Shown one piece after another: positions 46,658-53,603 of a DNA stretch of 64,000 bases; the first letter of the stretch is position 1, and every line of letters begins with the position of its first letter. The DNA is from Rugosimonospora acidiphila (GTDB lineage Bacteria; Actinomycetota; Actinomycetes; Mycobacteriales; Micromonosporaceae): NCBI RefSeq assembly GCF_039543385.1, contig NZ_BAABJQ010000003.1, forward strand, positions 372,001 through 436,000, written 5' to 3'. A model generated the notes under the pieces. It was not told where the DNA came from. It searched no databases and was given only the letters and a program-made list of their open reading frames with translations. A program made the translations under genes and the position numbers.

Positions 46658-47725
46658 TCACTGCTCCGTGGGGGTGGGGTGGGTGCGTTCGCCGAACCGG
46701 GCGGCCAGCACGTAGGCGCCGTGGTCGGACAGGCCGCGGCGGGCCCGGTCGTAGCGGCCGGTGGTGCGTGGGTCGGCGTGGCCGGCGAAGCGTTGGGCTC
46801 CGCGTAGGTTGCCGTGGGTCTGGTCGAGGAACGCGGTGATGGCGCTGTGCCGCAGCCCGTGGGGGGTGAGGCGGTCGGCGGCGGGCAGCGCGGCCTGCCG
46901 GGCCAGTCGTTGGACGAGCCGGTACACGTACATGTGGTAGATGGGTCGGCCGGTGGGGGTGAGGAACAGTGGGCCGGTGGTGGGGTTGCCGCGTTCGGTG
47001 AGCATGTCGGCGACGGCTTCGGCGACCACGGGTGGCAGCGGGATGCGGTCGCGCCGGTTGCCTTTGACGTGGATGTCCAGGGTGCGGTGCCCGCCGTCGT
47101 GGCCGAGGTCCTGGACGCGGGCGCCGAGGGCGGAGCCGACGCGCAGGCCGGCGGTGAATACCAGCCGGATCAGGGCGGAGGAGGTGGCGCTGTCGGCGTC
47201 GGCGGCTTCCAGGAGCCGGTCGGCCTCGGTGGCGGTGAGCCCGACGGTGGCGGAGTAGTCGGGGTCGATTTTGGGCCGGCCGGCGGCCGCGGCGGGGTTG
47301 CGGGTGGCCAGCGGCTGCGGGTCGTCGGCGGTGTTGGCCATCAGGTACGTGTACCAGGAGGACACGGCGGCGACCCGGCGGGCGATGGTGGCCTCGGAGG
47401 CGGGGCGGCCGCCGCGGGCTGGTTCCCGGCGCTGGGTGACGATCCACGCGTCGACGTCGGCGATGCGGGCGGCCAGGGGGTCGATGCCGGCCCGTTCGCA
47501 GTGGGTCAGCCAGTCGCGCAGGTCCCGCCGGTATGCCCGCTGGGTGTGTACGGAGGTTTTGATGGTCAGCCAGGTCGCGGTGAGCGCGGCGAGCCGGTTC
47601 GCGGCGTCGCGGGTCGCGGCGGCGGTGTCGAGGTCGGTGCCGGGTGTGTCGCCGGGGGTCAGGGATCTGTTGTGGCGGTTGGCGACGGGTTGCAGTCCTG
47701 CCCCTGCGCGCGGTGTCGATCCCAT
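46658..47725 (-). CDS. Tyrosine recombinase/integrase
   Basis: The 355-residue recombinase has a SAM-like core-binding domain (SVHTQRAYRRDLRDWLTHCE) and catalytic residues Arg in LVFTAGLRVGSALGARVQD, Lys in HVKGNRRDRIPL, His-x-x-Arg in LTPHGLRHSAITAFL, His in FAGHADPRTTGRYDR and the tyrosine in the last motif. It resembles XerD-like and actinobacterial element integrases. The ATG at 47725 is used; a GTG at 47764 is possible. No tRNA or attachment repeat is seen, so it may be a remnant or a solitary recombinase. Confidence 0.85.
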   Translation of the reverse strand: MGSTPRAGAGLQPVANRHNRSLTPGDTPGTDLDTAAATRDAANRLAALTATWLTIKTSVHTQRAYRRDLRDWLTHCERAGIDPLAARIADVDAWIVTQRREPARGGRPASEATIARRVAAVSSWYTYLMANTADDPQPLATRNPAAAAGRPKIDPDYSATVGLTATEADRLLEAADADSATSSALIRLVFTAGLRVGSALGARVQDLGHDGGHRTLDIHVKGNRRDRIPLPPVVAEAVADMLTERGNPTTGPLFLTPTGRPIYHMYVYRLVQRLARQAALPAADRLTPHGLRHSAITAFLDQTHGNLRGAQRFAGHADPRTTGRYDRARRGLSDHGAYVLAARFGERTHPTPTEQ

Positions 47726-48113
47726 GGTGGTCGTCGACCTTCCAGTCCGGCGAGATGGTGACACGGTTACCGTAGTCGCCTTCGGGTTCGTCGTGCCCGG
47801 GTGCGGGCTCGCGGCCTGCCCACCCCGCCCCGTGGCGGGTAACGCTCAGGTCAACAGGTCCTCGATGAGGTCGGGGTGGTCCGGCCGGCCGCTCTCACGC
47901 TTCGCGGTGCGGGGTCACCGTGGCGGCGGCGTCCGGGGTGCTGTGTCGAGTGAACGCCCACAGCAGGAGCCCGAGGCGTCGGATCCACGACGGCCGGCGT
48001 CCCGGAAATTCTTCGAAGAAGTCCGGGGGGAGGTGTCGGATCGGGACGGTGGTGTTCGTAGCAGGGGTGAGGCCGCCCGCAAGGGGCGGCGCCAAGGCAG
48101 AGGAACCGCGATC
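47726..48113. other. Gap between integrase and DHFR-family gene with a long palindrome
   Basis: No gene is called in these 388 bases. A 66-codon minus-strand frame (47895-48095) has only moderate G/C-ending codon bias and is not accepted. The notable content is a 28-bp near-palindrome at 48001-48028. Confidence 0.4.
48001..48028. repeat. 28-bp near-perfect palindrome upstream of the DHFR-family gene
   Basis: CCCGGAAATTCTTC/GAAGAAGTCCGGGG pairs in 12 of 14 positions with no loop, 86 bases before the gene start. It may be an operator for a dimeric regulator or a cruciform/terminator site. Confidence 0.5.
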
Positions 48114-48722
48114 ATGAAGCTGACGACCATGACTCAGGTCACCATCGATGGAGTGATGCAGGGAAACGGCGCCGCGTCGGATGACCGCAGGAACGGATTC
48201 GAGCGCGGCGGATGGGCCCGGGGGAAGGGCGACGACGAGACCAGGACGTTCATCACGCAGACCTACCAGCGCGCCGAGGCGTTCCTGTTCGGTCGGCGAA
48301 CCTACGAGCTGTTCGCCGGCTCCTGGGGATCAATCGACCAGATGCGCGCACACCCCATCGGCGTGGCCTTGAACGAGGCCCCCAAGTACGTTGCCTCCAC
48401 CACGCTCACCGCGCCGGGATGGGAGGACACGATCGTTCTGGGCGGTGACCTCGCGGCGGCCATCGGTGAGTTGAAGGCCAAGCCCGGGGGTGAGCTGCAG
48501 GTGCACGGCAGTGGCGCCCTGACCCGGTGGCTACTGGACAACGACCTGGTCGACGAGATGATTCTGATCGTGATCCCGGTGATCCTCGGCCAGGGCGCGA
48601 GACTGTTCCCGGAGACCGGTCCGGATCTCGCGCTCGACCTGGTCGAGTCGCGGGTGGACTCGAAGGGCGTGACGATCCAGGTCTTCCGGCCGGCCGGGCG
48701 CCCGCGGTATGTAACGGCCTGA
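48114..48722 (+). CDS. Dihydrofolate reductase/RibD C-terminal domain family protein
   Basis: The 202-residue protein has MTQVTIDGVMQGNGAASDD at the start, AFLFGRRTYELFAGSWGS, NEAPKYVASTTL, LQVHGSGALTRWLLDNDLVD and VIPVILGQGARLFPETG, the pattern of uncharacterised NADPH-binding DHFR/RibD-like proteins. True folate reduction is not implied. It is followed by a DGPF (YCII-like) gene and an ECF42 sigma relic, a familiar trio in actinobacteria. Confidence 0.85.
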   Translation: MKLTTMTQVTIDGVMQGNGAASDDRRNGFERGGWARGKGDDETRTFITQTYQRAEAFLFGRRTYELFAGSWGSIDQMRAHPIGVALNEAPKYVASTTLTAPGWEDTIVLGGDLAAAIGELKAKPGGELQVHGSGALTRWLLDNDLVDEMILIVIPVILGQGARLFPETGPDLALDLVESRVDSKGVTIQVFRPAGRPRYVTA

Positions 48723-48777
48723 AGTCCCTACCACCGATACCGAGCTGTCTTGACACACCACAGGAGATGATCTTCAG

Positions 48778-49101
48778 ATGCGGTACCTGGTTTCCGTGAT
48801 CGATGACAAGAGCAATCCCGGCAGCACGGACAGGCGGCCTGCCATCAGCGCGTTCAACGAACGACTGATCGCCGAGGGCTACTGGGTTTTCGCGGGCGGA
48901 CTCGCGGACACCGACGCGGCCACGGTCGTCGACAACCGGGGTGAGCAGGCGGTGTTCAGCGACGGGCCTTTCGTGGAGTCGAAGGAGTACCTCGCCGGCG
49001 TCTGGGTGTGGGAGGCCCCCGATCTGGATGTGGCGCTCAGGCTCGCCGCCGAGGCGTCGAAGGTCTGCGATCGGAAGCTCGAGGTGCGGCCGTTCCAGTG
49101 A
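48778..49101 (+). CDS. DGPF/YCII-like protein
   Basis: The 107-residue protein has MRYLVSVIDD, the DGPF motif in VFSDGPFVESKEYLAGVWVW and a final KLEVRPF. The YCII/DGPF family is the standard neighbour of ECF42 sigma factors and may act with them. GGAG precedes the ATG. Its stop overlaps (GTGA) the start of a broken ECF42 gene, so its regulatory partner appears dead here. Confidence 0.85.
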   Translation: MRYLVSVIDDKSNPGSTDRRPAISAFNERLIAEGYWVFAGGLADTDAATVVDNRGEQAVFSDGPFVESKEYLAGVWVWEAPDLDVALRLAAEASKVCDRKLEVRPFQ

Positions 49102-49205
49102 GCGACGTCGAGGAGGCGATCACCCAGCCCTCACCACGACGTGTGGGCGCGCCTGATCGCCACCCCGACCAGGCGCTCGGGCGACGTCGACCTCGCCGGG
49201 GAGGC
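49098..49205 (+). pseudogene. ECF42-type sigma factor, frameshifted and truncated
   Basis: A GTG overlapping the DGPF stop starts VSDVEEAITQ, the usual N-terminus of ECF42 sigma factors. An extra base near 49125 breaks the frame. In the next frame HHDVWARLIATPTRRSGDVD and LAGEAAARRW continue the expected sequence. The match stops at about 49205, where reverse-strand methyltransferase sequence begins, so about 370 residues are missing. Confidence 0.75.
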
Positions 49206-49444
49206 AGCTGCGCGTCGATGGCCCGGCCGACCGCGCCCAGTATCCCGGCCAGCCGATCGGAACGAAGTTGGGTGAGGCCGCCGGTGGTGGGGAGCAGGTC
49301 CAGCCATTGGTCGCGCGGGTAGGGCTGCTCCCAGTCGAATCGCCACTGTCCCGGGTCGTTGAACTGCTCGGTCTCGCGTATCTTGTCGGCGATCTTCGCG
49401 TACCCCGCCCGGTACAGGTCGGTACGGCCATGAGCGCTGAACAC
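49206..49444 (-). pseudogene. C-terminal relic of a SAM-dependent methyltransferase
   Basis: The frame reads FSAHGRTDLYRAGYAKIADK, then IRETEQFNDPGQWRFDWEQP, PRDQWLDLLPTTGGL and LGAVGRAIDA, which is the C-terminal third of a class I methyltransferase family common in actinomycetes. The SAM-binding half is absent upstream and the last ~15 residues are replaced at the junction with the ECF42 relic. Confidence 0.65.
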
Positions 49445-49482
49445 CCCCGGCCTTGACCGTGAGGCGAGTGGCTGTGTGGCAC

Positions 49483-49516
49483 CCGGCCTCCGCCAAAATC
49501 TGTTGGCGGAGGCCGG
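49483..49516. terminator. 14-bp perfect hairpin in the relic-rich gap
   Basis: CCGGCCTCCGCCAA at 49483-49496 and its exact complement at 49503-49516 enclose AATCTG. It is likely a terminator left from one of the lost genes. About 55 bases downstream, a tiny 16-codon frame (49571-49621) with AGGAGG upstream encodes VNVSTWVLPPGITVGR, possibly a methyltransferase N-terminal scrap or a leader peptide. Confidence 0.55.
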
Positions 49517-49665
49517 CGACCGCTGCTAGTTTCCCAGAGGCCGTGCGAGAGAACGAGGAGGTGGTACCCGTGAACGTATCAACATGGGTGCTCCCCCCCG
49601 GGATCACGGTCGGGCGATAGGTCGTCCGGGAGCGCCGTTCAAGAGCACTCCCGAAAGGCACGACC

Positions 49666-50391
49666 ATGCGATTCATTTCCGAACAGCGCTTCGACGACGG
49701 CGTCCTCGAACGCGAATTCACCCTCGGCGAGATCCCCGGCATCCTGTGGACGCCCGGATCCGCACCGGTACCGCTGATCCTGCTCGGCCACCCCGGCGGA
49801 CTGCACAAGATGTACCCCCGACTGGTGGCCCGCGCCCGGCACTGCGCGGCGGAGGGCTACGCCGCGGCCACCATCGAGTTGCCCGGGAGCGGTGGCCGGC
49901 CCCGTTCCGCCGCCGCCGAGGAGGCTCGCGCCGACCTGCGCCGGGCGCTGGCGGCCGGCGAGCCGGTCGACGACGAGATCGTCGACCGGCTCGTCCTCCC
50001 ACTGGTCGAAAGGGCGGTCCCGGAATGGCGGAGCGCCCTGGACGCCCTCCTGTCGCTGCCCGAGATCGGCGGCCCGGTTGGGTACGCGGGAGGGGTGATC
50101 GCCATAGGCGTGCGGCTGGCGGTGGTCGAGCCGCGCATCTCGGCCGCCCTCCTGTTCGCCGGGAGTTTCGTGCCCCGCACCATGTTCGAGGAGGCCCGGC
50201 AGGTCACCATTCCGCTGCAGGTCCTGTTGCAGTGGGACGACGAGGGAAACGATCGGCGGCTCGCCCTGGACCTGTTCGACGCCTTCGGATCCAGGGAGAA
50301 GACGCTGCACGCCAACCTGGGCGGGCACACCGGCGTGCCGCAGTTCGAGGGGGACGGCGGGAACCGGTTCTTCGCCCGGCACTTGAAGTGA
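49666..50391 (+). CDS. Alpha/beta-hydrolase (dienelactone hydrolase-like) lacking the usual nucleophile
   Basis: The 241-residue protein has LILLGHPGGLHKMYPRLVAR, GYAAATIELPGSGG, VLLQWDDEGNDR and the late histidine in LGGHTGVPQFEG, the order of an alpha/beta hydrolase of the DLH type. At the nucleophile elbow (137-146), where related proteins read WGxSMG, it has PVGYAGGVIA with no Ser or Cys. It may be inactive or use another residue. The gap before it carries a hairpin and a 16-codon mini-frame. Confidence 0.75.
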   Translation: MRFISEQRFDDGVLEREFTLGEIPGILWTPGSAPVPLILLGHPGGLHKMYPRLVARARHCAAEGYAAATIELPGSGGRPRSAAAEEARADLRRALAAGEPVDDEIVDRLVLPLVERAVPEWRSALDALLSLPEIGGPVGYAGGVIAIGVRLAVVEPRISAALLFAGSFVPRTMFEEARQVTIPLQVLLQWDDEGNDRRLALDLFDAFGSREKTLHANLGGHTGVPQFEGDGGNRFFARHLK

Positions 50392-50609
50392 GGCCAGGCC
50401 GTCAGGCCGGCAGCAGACGATAGGAACTGTCGGCCGGGGTGCCGCTCATCGAGGACAGGTCCCGGGCCTGCTCGACGGCTATGGCCAGCGGACGCACAAC
50501 CGCCGATCGCGGCGGTACCGCCGATGGGCGGTGCCGCCGGTCCGGCATCAGGTCTGTTGGACGACATCCGAACCTCGGTAGTTTCGCCGCTTGGCCGGGC
50601 ACGGTGCCA

Positions 50610-51458
50610 TCAGGTGCCGGTGCGATCGGTGCTGCGGGGATCGCTGACCCGGCGGGCGGCGTAGATGTCACCGGCACGTGCCGTGTCCCGCCACGGTCGG
50701 GCCTTGTTCAGCGCGATATCGAGCGCGGGGTCGGCGCGGTCCAGGTCGACGCAGATCACGTCGGGCCCATCCGAACGGGCGTGCCGCAGCGGATAGCCGT
50801 GTGGGCCGACCACCGCCGACGGCGTGGTCGGTGCGCACTGGGCGGGCACCGCGATGCTGACCCAGAACCCGTTCACGGCAGCATGGGCGCGGGCGATGAC
50901 CTCGAAGATCGGATCCTCGGAGAAAGTGGAGAAGAGCACGCAGTCCACGCCGAGTGCCCGTTGCTCCATCCACAGCTCGGGGAAATTCACCTCGATGCAG
51001 ATCAGGCACCCAAACCGGAACCCGTCCACCTCGAAGGTGCAGGCGTGGTCGCCGGGTGTGTAGAAGCCGGTGATTTCCGCATGCGACACGAACCGCTTGT
51101 CATATCGATCGATCAGCTCGCCACGGTCGTTGATTACCCATAGCGAGTTGTGCGGTCGATGACCGCCGGTCAACCGGTGGTTGCCGCCCGCTACTACCCA
51201 GACGCCGAGCTCCGCGGCAAGGGCCATCGTGCGATGCAACTCTTCGGTGACCGGCGCCCAATCGATACGCCATCCGGTGTAATACGGCTTCGCAGCGCCG
51301 GCATAGCCGGACAGGGCGCCCTCGCCGAGGTGAACCAGGCGTGCCCCCTGGCCAGCGGCTTGCCGCATCGCGGCGCGGATCGCCGTGCCGTTAGCACCCG
51401 GATCAGTGGCGACCTCTGTTTGCGCGACGGCGATCCGAATCTTTCCAGTTGTGCTCAC
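50610..51458 (-). CDS. Carbon-nitrogen hydrolase (nitrilase superfamily)
   Basis: The 282-residue amidohydrolase has the catalytic triad visible: Glu in LVHLGEGALSGYAG, Lys in LIDRYDKRFVSHAE and Cys in FRFGCLICIEVNFPELW. The start IRIAVAQTEVATDPGANG is conserved, and a GTG at 51458 is used; an upstream frame to 51524 is optional. The substrate, an amide or nitrile, is unknown. The ~200 bp between it and the preceding hydrolase show no supportable gene. Confidence 0.88.
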   Translation of the reverse strand: MSTTGKIRIAVAQTEVATDPGANGTAIRAAMRQAAGQGARLVHLGEGALSGYAGAAKPYYTGWRIDWAPVTEELHRTMALAAELGVWVVAGGNHRLTGGHRPHNSLWVINDRGELIDRYDKRFVSHAEITGFYTPGDHACTFEVDGFRFGCLICIEVNFPELWMEQRALGVDCVLFSTFSEDPIFEVIARAHAAVNGFWVSIAVPAQCAPTTPSAVVGPHGYPLRHARSDGPDVICVDLDRADPALDIALNKARPWRDTARAGDIYAARRVSDPRSTDRTGT

Positions 51459-51638
51459 CGCGGCACCGTAACGGATGGACGGTTGGCGGGGAGCCAGCTG
51501 TTCGAGCTCGTCACGCGCCTTCACCCTCTGCGCACGGACGGACGCGGGCGTGGCTGAGGGCGCATCGCCGCCTCGGCCGCGACCATGAACGCGATCCCGC
51601 CACCGGCGAAGCCATGATCCGCTGGGCCGCCATCGGCC

Positions 51639-52025
51639 TCACGACCCGGCGCCGCCCGGGGTAAGGATTTCCATGAGATGCCCGTCGGGGTCGTGGAAGT
51701 AAGTGCCCCTGCGGCCTTCGGGGCGCTTACTGTGATAGATCTGCGCGACCTCCTGGCATGCGGGATCGCCGTAGTGGGTGGTTCCACTGTGCTGGATGCG
51801 GGCGAGGGCGGCGTCGAACTCCTGCTCGCTGACCATGAACGCGTAGTGGTGTGGCTCAAAGTCGTCCAGCTGGTCGTAGTCCAGGCTGACCTGGTTGGCC
51901 AGCGTGACCGGCGTGAAGTGCGCGACCGGCGGATCGATACTCAGGCCGAGGATTTCGGCCAGGAACTGCGCCGAGGCTTGCGGGTCACGGGCGGGGACGA
52001 TGGTGTGGTTCAGTTCCACGGTCAT
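51639..52025 (-). CDS. VOC-family protein (glyoxalase/dioxygenase type)
   Basis: The 128-residue protein has LNHTIVPARDPQASAQFLAE, ILGLSIDP, DDFEPHHYAFMVSEQEFDAA and RGTYFHDPDGHLMEILTP, with likely metal ligands His7, His72 and Glu121. The ending DPDGHLMEI is typical of active VOC metalloenzymes. AAGGAG lies 6 bases before the ATG. It may be co-transcribed with the ABM gene upstream. Confidence 0.88.
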   Translation of the reverse strand: MTVELNHTIVPARDPQASAQFLAEILGLSIDPPVAHFTPVTLANQVSLDYDQLDDFEPHHYAFMVSEQEFDAALARIQHSGTTHYGDPACQEVAQIYHSKRPEGRRGTYFHDPDGHLMEILTPGGAGS

Positions 52026-52144
52026 AGTGACTCCTTTTCAGGGACGGGGCTACGCGTGGTGGGGTGCTCGGCGGCCTTGGCGACCCGGCATGGTGCGCGG
52101 GGCAGGGTTTCTCCGGCTGCCCTCCACCGGTTCCAGCCGTCGGG

Positions 52145-52495
52145 TCATACGTTGATCTGCTCGAAGATGTGCGGGTACGACACGATGTCGTCGGGGGACT
52201 CGGCCGCCATGCGCTGGAACTCTGGGCTGCCGAACGCCCTGGCGAGCGCCTCTGTCGACTCCCAGACCGCGATGTTCATCAGAAGCTGACTGTCCCCCGT
52301 TCCCTCGTGCATCTGCAGGGAGACAAAGCCCGGCTGAGCCTTCATGAACTCGGCCTGCCTCTGGAAGAGGGCCAGGAACGATTCAGCCCTCCCCTTCGGG
52401 ACGAGGAAGGTGTTGGCCAGGACGATGGGCCCGGTCTCCTCCTTGAACTGCGCGAACATCGGCGTGTGCGGGTCGAGACTCTGCAGCTTGGCCAT
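52145..52495 (-). CDS. Antibiotic biosynthesis monooxygenase family protein
   Basis: The protein has VLANTFLVPKGRAESFLALF, FMKAQPGFVSLQMHEGTGDS, MNIAVWESTEALARAFGSPE and FQRMA, the ABM domain pattern of small heme-degrading or quinol monooxygenases. ATG 52495 is preferred because AGAGGA lies 11 bases upstream; a GTG at 52504 would be too near that site. It is divergent from a MarR gene across a gap with three TTTGGA half-sites, so the MarR protein probably represses it. Confidence 0.82.
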   Translation of the reverse strand: MAKLQSLDPHTPMFAQFKEETGPIVLANTFLVPKGRAESFLALFQRQAEFMKAQPGFVSLQMHEGTGDSQLLMNIAVWESTEALARAFGSPEFQRMAAESPDDIVSYPHIFEQINV

Positions 52496-52616
52496 TTTCG
52501 ACACTTCCTCTCATCGGGCGGGAGCCCGCTCGGCTTGCGCGTCTCAGTCGTGGTCGAGCGGGACTGGCTGACGTCGACCTCGTAGAGCGCCGGGTTGCGT
52601 ACACGACCCGAATCGC

Positions 52617-52639
52617 TTTGGATTTCCAAACTGTTTGGA
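52617..52639. promoter_or_regulatory. Candidate MarR operator with three TTTGGA half-sites
   Basis: TTTGGA, TT, TCCAAA (52617-52630) forms a perfect 6-2-6 inverted repeat, followed 3 bases later by another TTTGGA (52634-52639). It lies 25 bases before the MarR start codon in the only AT-rich part of the gap. Confidence 0.6.
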
Positions 52640-52663
52640 GATCATAAGAGATAAGGTTGGCGT

Positions 52664-53152
52664 ATGACAAGCGACCCCGACCCGAGCGATCCGCAACTGC
52701 CTGGGGCCGACGACGTCCGGGAAATCATCGGCTTCGTGCCCTTGGTGGAGGCCTTCTTCCGCCGCGGCCCCAGCGAGATGCCCGAAGAGCTGACCGAGAT
52801 CTTCCAGGCGCACGGGCTCACCGGCCGCCACGGCGCGGTCCTGCCACAGCTGGCGGCCTCAGGCACGCTCAGCGTGTCCGAACTGGCGGCCAGGATCGGT
52901 GTGTCACTGTCGACGGTCAGCGAAATCGTCGGCACCCTCAGCAGAGCCGGTCTGGTGCAGCGCCAGGAAGACCCGGACAATCGCCGCCGCACCTTGGTAT
53001 CGCTCGCCGAACAGCACCGCCCCGCCGTCGAACGCTTCGTCGCCGAACGGGCCGCGCCGCTGCTGCGCGTACTGGCCACCCTGTCACCCCGCGACCGGCA
53101 GGGTTTCGCAGCCGGCATGAGCGCCTGGGCCAAAGAAGTCCAGCACTACTGA
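52664..53152 (+). CDS. MarR-family transcriptional regulator
   Basis: The 162-residue protein has the MarR winged helix LSVSELAARIGVSLSTVSEI, then VGTLSRAGLVQRQEDPDNRR, flanked by dimerisation helices. AAGG precedes the ATG. It is divergent from the ABM monooxygenase gene and likely controls it and itself through the TTTGGA repeat. There are no cysteines in the sensor positions used by OhrR, so a small ligand is more likely than a peroxide signal. Confidence 0.88.
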   Translation: MTSDPDPSDPQLPGADDVREIIGFVPLVEAFFRRGPSEMPEELTEIFQAHGLTGRHGAVLPQLAASGTLSVSELAARIGVSLSTVSEIVGTLSRAGLVQRQEDPDNRRRTLVSLAEQHRPAVERFVAERAAPLLRVLATLSPRDRQGFAAGMSAWAKEVQHY

Positions 53153-53159
53153 CCGGAGC

Positions 53160-53477
53160 CGAGCTGAACGTCCTGCGGAACCGCCGCCCCCACTCGGCGT
53201 CCTCGTACGGGTGGGGGCCGTAGGCACCCCGGATCTCCCAGGCGTGGTCGTACAACGTCTGCCGCCGCTCGGTGTACCGCTTCACCACCGACGGGTCTTC
53301 GATGCCGAGCTACGTGGCCTAGTGCTCGACCACCGCCACGGCACCGCGGCGCGTCGCTCCAGGAACAGGCGCACGCAACCCGTGCACATCTGAAGCGCGA
53401 ACCCGAGCTGATGGTGCGTGGTCCGCCGCAGCGCAATCAGGTCACGGTCGACGTCGTCCAGGAAACGGCAGCAGATC
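53160..53477 (-). pseudogene. Older Tn3-family transposase, N-terminal fragment, decayed
   Basis: Read on the minus strand it gives FLDDVDRDLIALRRTTHHQL, GFALQMCT, then after frameshifts VVEH*AT*LGIEDPSVVKRY and TERRQTLYDHAWEI, the DUF4158 N-terminal region of Tn3 transposases. Two in-frame stops and at least one frameshift are visible. It is cut at its 5' side by the insertion of the complete transposon at 53478. It is a different lineage from the intact TnpA next to it. Confidence 0.8.
53419..53477. repeat. 59-bp direct repeat abutting the left end of the Tn3 transposon
   Basis: The 59 bases from TGGTCCGCC to GCAGATC are identical to 59796-59854 in the same orientation. This copy ends exactly at the first G of the left inverted repeat. 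Its sequence is part of the older transposase fragment. Confidence 0.9.
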
Positions 53478-53521
53478 GGGGGTTGAGGAACGTCCATGTC
53501 AGATCGTGCGCTAAGCCCTCG
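53478..53521 (+). repeat. Left terminal inverted repeat of the Tn3 transposon
   Basis: It starts with five G and runs inward through GAGGAACGTCCATGTC and GTGCGCTAAGCCCTCG. It differs from the right end at two positions (G/A and A/G). Confidence 0.88.
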
Positions 53522-53603
53522 CGGCATCGATTGACGCTTTGACCTGCGCTGATCGTACGGCGCAGCCTTCGCGGGTCGATGTCGTCGATCTTCGAAGGAC
53601 CTG

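Noticed and set aside
47895..48095. Minus-strand frame of 66 codons between the integrase and the DHFR-family gene
   Set aside because: Codon third positions are less G/C-biased than real neighbours, part of it is dictated by the palindrome, and no family is recognised.
46149..48113. Boundaries of an integrative element around the tyrosine integrase
   Set aside because: No tRNA gene, attachment repeats or conjugation genes are visible, so limits cannot be set.
49571..49621. 16-codon frame VNVSTWVLPPGITVGR as a separate gene
   Set aside because: It has a good ribosome site but is too short to support; it may be a methyltransferase N-terminal scrap or a leader peptide.
50402..50677. Minus-strand frame after the alpha/beta-hydrolase
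   Set aside because: It overlaps the nitrilase-family gene, has no recognisable motif and mixed codon bias.
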